A DNA stretch of 64,000 bases, from positions 33,052,040-33,116,039 of the forward strand of contig OU862930.1 of the NCBI GenBank assembly GCA_917880885.1. Direction: 5' to 3'. Origin of the DNA: Limnephilus marmoratus (lineage: Eukaryota; Arthropoda; Insecta; Trichoptera; Limnephilidae). The translations under genes were made by a program, and so were the position numbers. This document shows, piece by piece, positions 33,548 to 42,404 of this stretch; within the stretch, counting starts at the first letter, position 1, and each line of letters begins with the position of its first letter. The notes beneath the pieces were generated by a model that had not been told where the DNA came from, did no database searches, and saw only the letters and a list, made by a program, of their open reading frames with translations.

Positions 33548-36500
33548 ATGGATCTCAAAACATTAGTGGCCCAGAGGGGAATCTGTAAAGCTAAATTAAC
33601 TCGATTCAACGAATACATCCAAGGAAATAATTTGTCGCAATCTGAAATTGAAGTCAGGTTAAAGAAACTCGAACCAATTTTAGATTCTTTCGATATAATC
33701 CAAGATCAAATTGAAGCGCTTTCAGCGGACGAATTGGCTAAACCATTGGAAAGGCAAGCATTTGAAAATTCCTACTATAGTCTTGTTGCCAAGGCTAAAG
33801 ATAAATTGTTAATTAAGGTTCCGAATGCAATTTCACACAATATTAGATTGCCTATTTTAGAGTTGCCTAAATTCGACGGCTCCTATGAAAAGTGGTTAAA
33901 TTTTAGAGATACTTTTGTAGCTCTGGTTGAAAATAACCCATCCTTAGAAATTATTCAAAAATTGTATTATCTGCGATCATGCCTGGAAGGTGACGCGGCT
34001 AAATTATTGATATCATTGCCAAATCACCAAGACAATTATTACACGGCCTGGGAAATGTTGACCAGCCGATACCAAAATACAAAATTTATTATACATAAGC
34101 ACGTGGAAGCATTATTCAAATTGCCTGAAATAAAATTTGAAAATTCCACAGCATTAAGGAATCTTATTGATGAATCCGAATTACATTTAAAATCGTTGAA
34201 TAATTTAAATATACCCACCGAAAATTGGGATATTATTTTAATATATTTATTGTCACATAAACTAGATAGCGAAACTCGAAATCATTGGGAAACATTTGCA
34301 ACCAAAGATAACCTACCTACATATAAGGAGTTTATAAAATATTTATCAGATCGCGTCCAGATTTTAGAATTTGCCGGGATTACTGAAGCAAAGGTTAATC
34401 AAAATAAAACATTCCCTGTCAAGTACAGAAAGGAAGCTATGATTTCATTAACGCCGCAAATGATAAAATGTATTGTTTGCAAAGGCGATCATAGGATTTA
34501 TAATTGTAAAAAATTCTTAATATTAAATGCTAAGGATCGAATTATAAAGATACGTCATTTAGGTGCTTGCTTGAAATGTTTGTGCCTAGGTCATAAACTA
34601 AAGGAATGTAAAAGTAAATACAACTGTCGAATATGCGAAAATAATTCGCACAATACATTGTTACATTTAAAAAAGGAAATAGATAATTCATCTCATAATA
34701 AGTCTCCTCAGAATAATGATACACAATCAACATCAAATAATGAAGTTTTAGTTACCAATCATTCAGCGAAGGTATCTAATAATTTTATTTTGTTATCTAC
34801 GGCCGTTATTAAAGTGTTGAATAATAATGGAAACTTAATTAAGGCAAGAGTATTATTGGATAGCGGAGCGCAGTCTAATTTTATCTCAGAGAAATTCGAA
34901 GCTAGGTTGCAATTAAAACCCAAAAGTGCAAACATACCGATTACCGGAATACAAAACAGAATATTGAATATTAAGAAAAGTGTAAATTTAAGGATTTTTT
35001 CAAGCTATTCACCTTATGAAAGAGACATAGAATGTCTCGTTTTGAAGGAAATAACGAGTAATCTGCCGCAAATTTCTTTTCAGAAAAAAGATGCTAGCGT
35101 ACCTGATGGTCTACAGTTAGCGGATCCTACCTTCTACGAAACAGGCTCCATAGATATGCTACTCGGAGCGGAAATCTTTTGGGAAATTTTGAAACAAGAT
35201 CAACTACGAAATGGAGACTCAGGACCTGTACTGCAGAGAACGGAATTCGGGTGGCTGGTGTCAGGACCTATCGTCACAACAAAAACAAAAAGGCCAGTAA
35301 AATCTTGTCACCTATCATTAAATATATTACATAAACAAATGGAAAACTTCTGGAAATTAGAAGAATTCCCGCCGGTGAAGCACCGGAGCCATGAGGAGCG
35401 AGCGTGCGAGGAAATGTTCAAGGACACGCATAAAAGAAATGACGAAGGTCGTTTTACGGTAAGCTTACCGCAGCGCCCCTGTGTTAAACAGTTAGGCGAA
35501 ACACTGCCTATGGCAGAAAGGAGACTTTGCAATTTGCAAAAGAAATTTTCTTCAAATCCTGACCTGATGAAAAAATATAAAGAATTTATGCAGGAATACA
35601 TAGACTTGGGTCATATGACCCGGTGCGAGGCACCTTCTAATGAAAAAAAATATTATTATTTACCACATCATGCAGTAATAAAAGAATCGAGCACTACCAC
35701 GAATACTCGAGTAGTATTTGACGGTTCTGCAAAATCATCCACTGGTATATCCTTAAACGATGCGCTCATGATAGGACCTGTTTTACAGAAAGATTTAGCT
35801 GCACAATTGATATGTTTCAGAAAGCACCAGTACGTGATAACAGCAGACATAGAGAAAATGTACAGACAGATATTGGTGCGACCCGAAGACAGGGATCTAC
35901 AGCGTATAATATGGAAAAATTTCCCGGAGGAGGAAATTCAGCATTATCAACTTAACACCGTTACCTACGGTCTGGGGCCGTCTTCATTTTTGGCAACTAG
36001 ATGCCTTGAGCAGTTGGGAAATGAAAATATGTCATCAAATCACAAGGTCAGTCAGATTATAAAGAATAATTTTTACATGGATGATTTGCTTACTGGTGAT
36101 GAAACAGAAGAAAGCTGTTTATTAATTAAAGAGCAATTAATATCTATCATGGCATCCGCTGGAATGAACTTGAGAAAATGGCGATCAAATTTGCCCTCAT
36201 TATGTTCAAAGCAAGAAAGCATGTCGGATATGATTATTAGTACAGATTCAAATGACAGCAAAATATTAGGCTTGTCATGGAATAACCAACAGGATAATTT
36301 CTTATACACGGTGAAGTTAATAAAAAATCCAATTGTTAGCAAACGACAAATGCTATCAAGCATTGCGTCCATATTTGACCCTTTAGGATTAATAGGTCCT
36401 GTCACTGTTGTTGCTAAATTGTTGATGCAAAAATTGTGGCAGACGAAGGTTCAGTGGGATGAGCCTATTCCACATGACATGTTGAAGACATGGGAAGCTT

Positions 36501-38662
36501 TTATGAGTGAACTGCCTCAATTAAATAATTTAAGAATAGGTAGAAAGATTCAATGTCAAGATCATGTAAATTTACAGCTACATGGATTTTGTGATGCCTC
36601 AGAGAAGGCATATTCGGCCTGTGTCTACCTGATATCTACTGATAAATTGGGTAAGAGATACTCCAATTTGATAATGTCCAAGTCACGGGTAGCACCTTTG
36701 AAAAGCGTGTCTCTACCCAAATTAGAATTATGTGGAGCTGTATTATTGACAAAGTTAGTGAATTATATTAAAGAAGCCATATGTACACCGGATATACATA
36801 CAACATACTGGTGCGATTCTCAAATAGTACTGTGCTGGGTCAGGGAGCAGCCTGCAAGATGGAACACTTTCGTTGCGAATCGGGTGGCGGAAATCCAGGA
36901 AACCAGTCAGCCGGAGCAATGGAAACATGTAAGGTCGGAAGACAATGCAGCAGATGTGCTCTCCAGAGGAACCGGTGTTTCACAATTGTTAATTTCCAGC
37001 ATTTGGTGGCATGGTCCAGCTTGGCTGATACTGGATTCAGCGTGCTGGCCGAATGCCGACACATTTTGTATTGATCCACCAGAGATCAAGACAAGCTCGG
37101 TTCTGTTGTCTGCAGTGAAACAGGACTGGGACATTTTTAATAGATATTCTAGTTTTTCCAAATTACAAAGAGTAACGGCATACATTATTAGATTTCAGTT
37201 TAATTGTAAAAACCCTTTGCAGCGCCGCTATGGTAAATTAACAGTTAGTGAGTTGGAAAATTCAGTAAATAAATTAATATCTCGGGCGCAATCATACTGT
37301 TTCAGCGTCGAAATTCGAGCTTTAAATAATGGCAGTAATATACCTAGAAATAGTTTTTTAAAATCATTAGATCCTTTTATTGAAAGGGATCTAATTCGAG
37401 TGGGGGGAAGACTCTCCAAAGGTAAAATGGTAGATGAAAACCAGCAGCACCCAATTATATTACCTTCACATCATAAAATAACAGAGCTAATTGTAAGACA
37501 CTATCATTACTTGAACTTACACTCGGGAACGCAGTCATTATTGGCGTTGATTAGAATGAAATTTTGGCCGATTAAGGGAAAGAATGTAGTAAAAAGGATA
37601 ATTAAAAAATGTATAATTTGTTATAGATGCAATCCCAAACCAGAACAGCAGTTGATGGCCGACCTACCAGCTGAAAGAATAACTGAATGCCGGGCATTTC
37701 AAAATACGGCAGTCGATTATTCCGGTCCAATACTGATAAAATCGGGTATTCACAGAAAAACCCATAGCGTTAAATCATATATTTGCTTATTTGTATGCAT
37801 GGCATCTAAGGCAGTGCACTTAGAAGTTGTGCTGTCTTTGAGCGCAGAAAGTTTTTTAAACGCTTTGAAACGATTTATCTCGCGTCGTGGTAGACCAAGT
37901 AAAATGTTCTCAGACAATGCAACCAATTTTAAAGCGGCTAATAATGAATTAAAGGAAATTTATAATTTTTTAAATATGTCCAATGATAAAATTGATAAAT
38001 ATTTATCCACATTAGGTATTCAGTGGAGATTTATACCGCCTCGTGCCCCGAACTTTGGGGGGCTATGGGAAGCCGGGATAAAATCAGTTAAACATCACTT
38101 AAAAAGAATAACAAGTATCGCTTCATTAACGTACGAAGAAATTAGTACGGTGTTATGTCAAATTGAATCTTGCTTAAACTCCAGGCCACTGACTCCCTTA
38201 TCAAATGACCCTTATGACCTTAATCCCTTGACCCCTGGTCACTTTCTCATAGGAACTAGTATGGCAGCGATTCCAGAGCAAAATTTGGAACATATCACGT
38301 TCAATCGATTAAATAATTACCAAAAACTAATACAAATTGTTCAAATGTTTTGGTCGAGGTGGCGGAAGGAGTACCTGGCAGAGCTACAAACCAGGAACAA
38401 ATGGACTAACAGGAGTCAAGGACAGTTACAGCCTGGCGACATGGTAATACTGAAGGAGGACAACGTCCCTTCTTGCTACTGGAGGCTGGGACGGGTGAGC
38501 GCCGTACATCCTGGCGCTGATGGACGAGTTCGCGTGGCGACCATCATCACTTCGAAGGGCATAATCCAGAGGGCCATTTCAAAATTATGTCTGCTACCAA
38601 TAGAAGACAACGGACCCGACGCAAATGATGTTCATACAAAAACTGATGAAGAAAATAATTGA
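33548..38662 (+). CDS. BEL/Pao gag-pol polyprotein, 1704 aa, intact
   Basis: Single frame from ATG 33548 to TGA 38660-38662. Domains in order: gag with the LPKFDGSYEKWLNF box (residues about 105-120); zinc knuckles starting CIVCKGDH at residue 308 and CLKCLCLGHKLKEC shortly after; aspartic protease DSGAQ with catalytic D438; reverse transcriptase with FDGSAKS, TADIEKMY and the catalytic YMDD at 843-846; RNase H (HGFCDASEKAY, near 1015); integrase with an H-H-C-C zinc site (near 1305-1360) and D1390, D1456, E1508 as the DDE triad; and a C-terminal FWSRWRKEYL/RVATI region. No envelope gene follows. Length and order are those of complete BEL/Pao elements. It shares direction with the LINE it interrupts and has no internal stop, so it may be active. 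Confidence 0.96.
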   Translation: MDLKTLVAQRGICKAKLTRFNEYIQGNNLSQSEIEVRLKKLEPILDSFDIIQDQIEALSADELAKPLERQAFENSYYSLVAKAKDKLLIKVPNAISHNIRLPILELPKFDGSYEKWLNFRDTFVALVENNPSLEIIQKLYYLRSCLEGDAAKLLISLPNHQDNYYTAWEMLTSRYQNTKFIIHKHVEALFKLPEIKFENSTALRNLIDESELHLKSLNNLNIPTENWDIILIYLLSHKLDSETRNHWETFATKDNLPTYKEFIKYLSDRVQILEFAGITEAKVNQNKTFPVKYRKEAMISLTPQMIKCIVCKGDHRIYNCKKFLILNAKDRIIKIRHLGACLKCLCLGHKLKECKSKYNCRICENNSHNTLLHLKKEIDNSSHNKSPQNNDTQSTSNNEVLVTNHSAKVSNNFILLSTAVIKVLNNNGNLIKARVLLDSGAQSNFISEKFEARLQLKPKSANIPITGIQNRILNIKKSVNLRIFSSYSPYERDIECLVLKEITSNLPQISFQKKDASVPDGLQLADPTFYETGSIDMLLGAEIFWEILKQDQLRNGDSGPVLQRTEFGWLVSGPIVTTKTKRPVKSCHLSLNILHKQMENFWKLEEFPPVKHRSHEERACEEMFKDTHKRNDEGRFTVSLPQRPCVKQLGETLPMAERRLCNLQKKFSSNPDLMKKYKEFMQEYIDLGHMTRCEAPSNEKKYYYLPHHAVIKESSTTTNTRVVFDGSAKSSTGISLNDALMIGPVLQKDLAAQLICFRKHQYVITADIEKMYRQILVRPEDRDLQRIIWKNFPEEEIQHYQLNTVTYGLGPSSFLATRCLEQLGNENMSSNHKVSQIIKNNFYMDDLLTGDETEESCLLIKEQLISIMASAGMNLRKWRSNLPSLCSKQESMSDMIISTDSNDSKILGLSWNNQQDNFLYTVKLIKNPIVSKRQMLSSIASIFDPLGLIGPVTVVAKLLMQKLWQTKVQWDEPIPHDMLKTWEAFMSELPQLNNLRIGRKIQCQDHVNLQLHGFCDASEKAYSACVYLISTDKLGKRYSNLIMSKSRVAPLKSVSLPKLELCGAVLLTKLVNYIKEAICTPDIHTTYWCDSQIVLCWVREQPARWNTFVANRVAEIQETSQPEQWKHVRSEDNAADVLSRGTGVSQLLISSIWWHGPAWLILDSACWPNADTFCIDPPEIKTSSVLLSAVKQDWDIFNRYSSFSKLQRVTAYIIRFQFNCKNPLQRRYGKLTVSELENSVNKLISRAQSYCFSVEIRALNNGSNIPRNSFLKSLDPFIERDLIRVGGRLSKGKMVDENQQHPIILPSHHKITELIVRHYHYLNLHSGTQSLLALIRMKFWPIKGKNVVKRIIKKCIICYRCNPKPEQQLMADLPAERITECRAFQNTAVDYSGPILIKSGIHRKTHSVKSYICLFVCMASKAVHLEVVLSLSAESFLNALKRFISRRGRPSKMFSDNATNFKAANNELKEIYNFLNMSNDKIDKYLSTLGIQWRFIPPRAPNFGGLWEAGIKSVKHHLKRITSIASLTYEEISTVLCQIESCLNSRPLTPLSNDPYDLNPLTPGHFLIGTSMAAIPEQNLEHITFNRLNNYQKLIQIVQMFWSRWRKEYLAELQTRNKWTNRSQGQLQPGDMVILKEDNVPSCYWRLGRVSAVHPGADGRVRVATIITSKGIIQRAISKLCLLPIEDNGPDANDVHTKTDEENN

Positions 38663-39258
38663 AGGTTCCACAAGAAAAAACTCGACGCAGAAATCTAATA
38701 AACTTCCCGCAAGTAAAACCAAGTGGCAGTGAAAATTTATTTTCTAAAAAAGCTATTTTAAAAAAAAAAAACAATGTTTCAAGATATAAATCAAGATTTA
38801 AATAATTAATTTAAAGCAAAACTACAAATTTAATTTAAATCAAAAACAGCAAGAGGTTTAAAATTCAAATTTAAATATCAATTTTTCTACACACTTCAAG
38901 ATTCAAGATGGAACCATATCCGAACATTCAAACCTAGAAGGAAGACCAAGGAGCTTCGCACGTCAAGATCTCAAGATTGCTATTTATTTATTTTTTATTG
39001 TTAAAATTATAAATTTTTGTTTTTAAATGAAGTTATAATGTTTATTAATAATTAGATTATTATTAATAGTTCTTAGAAATAGGATAGTTTTCATTTGGAA
39101 ATTTTTATGGTTTAGTTAAAGTTAAATTATTATTATTTTTTGTTTCTTCCAAATTGATTTTAGCATATGTTTATATTTAGGTGTTTGATTTTTTATCCTT
39201 ATTTTGTTTTGATATTTTAGAAAAAGTGACCTCCGTTCCCTTTTTCGGGGGGAGTATA
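38663..39258 (+). other. BEL 3' untranslated region
   Basis: AT-rich, no open frame of note. It ends in the polypurine tract GGGGGGAGTATA, where plus-strand synthesis would be primed. Confidence 0.8.
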
Positions 39259-39594
39259 TGTTAAGAAATTAAAGTTGATATTTAGTTGAGCAAGGGTTGA
39301 AATGTTTCTCCGCTTTTAACAAAGAGGTCAGGCATAGTTGTGGTTCGAGGATTTACACATAGATGTCAGGGTTGGCTATAGTCTTCCCTCCCAAATGGAC
39401 CTTGTTGTAAATTTATAAATAGGATGAATTCATTATTTTCTACCTCTTTCTGCATTAGTTTGCCTTTAAAAGGAAACGTTAGATTATCAGTCCGTTGGGG
39501 GGATTTAATAATTTATTTGGATTGGAATTGTTGTACATTATTGCCAATAAATTAATTTTGTATCTACCTTGAATTTCGTTAAGTAATTGAAGTA
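39259..39594 (+). repeat. BEL 3' LTR, shortened at its 3' end
   Basis: Identical to the 5' LTR over 39259-39577, then 17 unrelated bases (GTTAAGTAATTGAAGTA) instead of the last 66 bases of the 5' LTR, then the GGTTAT target site. Confidence 0.8.
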
Positions 39595-40115
39595 GGTTAT
39601 GTAAGGATTTCAAAAATATCCATACATTTAAAATACTATACAAAACTCTGGTTAGGAATCATTTGGAATATAATTCCCCCATATGGAATCCTTTCTACAA
39701 AAACCACGCAAACTCCATTGAAAGAATCCAACGCAAATTTCTGAGATCAATTCATTTTAAATTAGGAATTCCCGCGGATGACATAAACTATAATTCTCTT
39801 TTACAAAAAATGGGACTCTTATCGTTAAAGGATAGAAGAATAATTAATGATCTTATATGTTTATTAAAAATACAGAATAACTGGTTTGACTCCCCTGAAT
39901 TGGTATCGTTAATAAATTATCATGTACCTTGCAGACCAACTCGATTCAAAACACCTTTTCACTGCAACAATAATAACACAAATGCAGGACAAAATTCAAT
40001 AATAAACCGCCTGCATACTTTATGCAATGCATACGCTAATATCGATCACGCCGCCGGTAACCTGGCCTCATACAAAAGATGCATCAAACTAAATTTGTCT
40101 GCTAGAACCACGTAA
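39595..40115 (+). pseudogene. LINE A ORF2 C-terminal part (right of BEL)
   Basis: Resumes the LINE sequence (KDFKNIHTF, LVRNHLEYNSPIWNPFY, IERIQRKFLRSIHF) exactly where the left part stops and runs open to the stop at 40113-40115. The corresponding part of copy 1 is at 7900-7467. Confidence 0.88.
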
Positions 40116-40825
40116 ACACAATACATCAGGTAAACATAATATGCCTACCAAATTAATGAATACCCTAGAAATCACAGGTACCTACTTGTAAAATTTATCA
40201 TATCGGCGTCGTTGACATCAAGTTGACATAATCCATAATACCTACCTATTAATTATTTTACTTTAAAAAAAAAAATTCTTGCTTCTAAGAGGATTTCTTA
40301 CTTTTATAACTTTTTATATTTTATAACTTTAAATATTTATTAATTTTTATAATTTATATTTAAAACTTTGTACCGTCAAAGATATCTTATATTTCTAAAA
40401 TTAATGAATACCTTAGAAATCACAGGTACCTACTTGTAAAATTTATCATATCGGTTCACATCGTTGACATCAAGTTGACATAATCCATGATACCTACCTA
40501 TTAATTATTTTTACTTTTTATAATTTTTTGTTCTTACTCCTAAAAGGATTTCTTACTTTATAACTTTTTGTGTTTTATAACTTTTCATATTTATTAATTT
40601 TTATAATTTATATATAAAACTTTGTACCTTTTAAGAATATCTTATATTTCTATATTTTACTTTTTACTATAATATTTTTAACTTTTAGCTTTTGTTTTTA
40701 CTCTTTTCTTGAAACTTTATACTTTGTACTCTTTACTTCATATTTTATACCTACTATACTTTATATATACATGTATGTTAATGGCACATGTTGTGCCCTG
40801 TATTTTAAAATAAATAAATAAATAA

Positions 40826-42060
40826 CGGGTTTTAAAACTTAATTAAAACTAGATATAGAAGGAGAAGATTTAATTCGCAGGAGCTTTGAATATTTGTTTT
40901 TTTGGAATACTTTGCCAAAACAAAAACTCATATTTTGAAACGAGGATACAGTAGTGACTGTAACTGTATTTTAAGCTCACGTTTGCCATTTGAAAACGGC
41001 TGGGAATCGCCATCAATAGTGGCAAAACTCAATATTATATACTGAATACCTATCTATTTCTAAAGATAAGCCGGTATTACATTATTTTGGATCCTACATT
41101 CCGCTTTTAACAGAAAATCAGAAATACTGTTTTTTAATGTGAGTATTTTAATCAATGCAAATTAATAACATTACGCTGGCAAACTTATTTAGGGAAATGT
41201 TTACAACAAACGGTTCTGCCAATGTTATTTGTGTTATTGAATGTAAGCCTTAAGAAGAAGTACGCGACTGATTTGTTCAATAAGCGAGACAAGAAACAAT
41301 GGATGTTACCATGACAGACATTTAGATTAGAAGAAGAAAAAGCGAGTATCTGCTATCGCATATTAGGGAGGCCGCACACATCAGACAAAAATCGATACGA
41401 AAACCGGATTGCTTATAATACATGGGCCACGCCCTTTGACGGTCCGGATCGGACGGCCGGCGCGGAGTAATGAAAATAGGTCATGCCTTTCCGCGTCGGC
41501 CAACCAATCGATTTTGTCGGATCAGACAATCGGATGAAAAAATCTGATATTTACGGCCGGCCTTAACCGTACACGGTTACTGTCTTACTCTAGTACTGCT
41601 CAAGTCAAAGTAGCAATTTAATTTTTCTACAGAAACACTAATCCTAAAGACTTCTAATTGTCGGTTTAAATGTTCATCGAACAAATCGTAAAATGAATTC
41701 CCTTACATAAGTAGGTGTGTGGATTAGCGCGGATAGGGTAAGCTAGGCCGCGTTAGACTCAGAAAGAACAGATATCGATCAGTTTGACTGTCAGCCGCTA
41801 ATAAATGAATAGTGTGATTAATATCAGCATTAGTACTTACCAATAACTATCACAAGAATGGGATGATAAATTTAACTGCGCGGATTAAACAGAGTAAGGG
41901 ATATTATGTAGTATTAGAGATTGGAAACAGGATGAAACGACTGCGGACTGACGCTGAAGAAAGCACGTGTCAATAAAATATTTAGGTTATACATAGACAG
42001 CAATGAAGTCATAGACAATTGTTAAAATTTCCTTTCTTGACTTTTAGATTTAATTTAAGT
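40826..42060 (+). repeat. inner inverted repeat, left arm
   Basis: 1.24 kb that recurs in reverse complement at 45520-49505 (interrupted there by 46138-48788). Corresponding landmarks: CGGGTTTTAAAAC at 40826 against 49505, a Harbinger-like MITE at 41366-41562 against 48804-48961, CTAGTACTGCTCAAG at about 41591 against 46120, and GACAATTGTTAAAATTTCCTTTC at about 42016 against 45560. Confidence 0.92.
41366..41562. mobile_element. PIF/Harbinger-like MITE with TTA target site
   Basis: 197 bp. Ends GGGAGGCCGCACACATCAGA and (complement) GGCCGGCCGTAAATATCAGA form an imperfect inverted repeat, flanked by TTA on both sides (41363-41365 and 41563-41565). A 3-bp TTA duplication is the mark of PIF/Harbinger. 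No coding capacity. Confidence 0.75.
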
Positions 42061-42124
42061 AAAATTAAGCCCCGTTTATAATAGGAATAAGCGATAAGAA
42101 TAGGCCGGGGCCGTAATCCGCAAT

Positions 42125-42370
42125 CCGTAATTTTTTTTATTTATTTATTTTTTTTTTTTTCATTCATCATATAAATTTTTATACAGTTTTTACAGGTGAT
42201 TCGACTACCACACTAGGCACATGCCCGTATTATGATAGTCGATTTATGTATATAATTGTATAAATGTAAGAATTGTTATTGGTTAATATATAGTTTGGTT
42301 AGGTAAAATGTTTTTGTATGACAACGAATTCTTTAAGTGGTTTGTCAATTAAGTACATAATATTTATATA
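42125..42370 (-). mobile_element. LINE 3'-UTR fragment
   Basis: Minus strand: 3' UTR ending in a large stem-loop (TCGACTA ... TAGTCGA, 42201-42242) and an A-rich tail (42125-42165). No coding part remains. It lies immediately upstream of LINE C. Confidence 0.6.
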
Positions 42371-42404
42371 ATAATAAACATATAAATAAACCATTCTTAT
42401 TGTA

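Larger units (their letters stand above)
32510..39594 (+). mobile_element. BEL/Pao LTR retrotransposon, intact coding region
   Basis: 5' LTR 32510-32894 (TGTTAAG...CTAACA) is followed by a primer-site candidate TGATCCTTCG, matching the CGAAGGA-(CCA) 3' end expected of a tRNA. A polyprotein frame without interruption follows. A purine tract (GGGGGGAGTATA, 39249-39258) directly precedes the 3' LTR at 39259. The first 319 bases of the two LTRs are identical by eye. GGTTAT occurs at both edges (32504-32509 and 39595-39600), consistent with a 5-6 bp target duplication. Likely recent and possibly still mobile. Confidence 0.94.
31408..40825 (+). mobile_element. LINE A copy 2, split by a BEL element
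   Basis: 5'-truncated copy of the family at 7108-10370. Left part 31408-32509, right part 39595-40825; the 7.1-kb BEL element lies between them. The 3' UTR has two tandem copies of a ~248-bp unit (from about 40150 and 40399), a stem-loop at 40783-40797 (GGCAC...GTGCC) and a TAAA-type tail to 40825. Flanks AATAA on both sides agree with the uninterrupted sequence in the other arm (about 49500-49520). Confidence 0.88.

Noticed and set aside
36781..37185. Alternative and antisense frames inside the BEL polyprotein
   Set aside because: Fully contained in the conserved RNase H/integrase region of the real frame.
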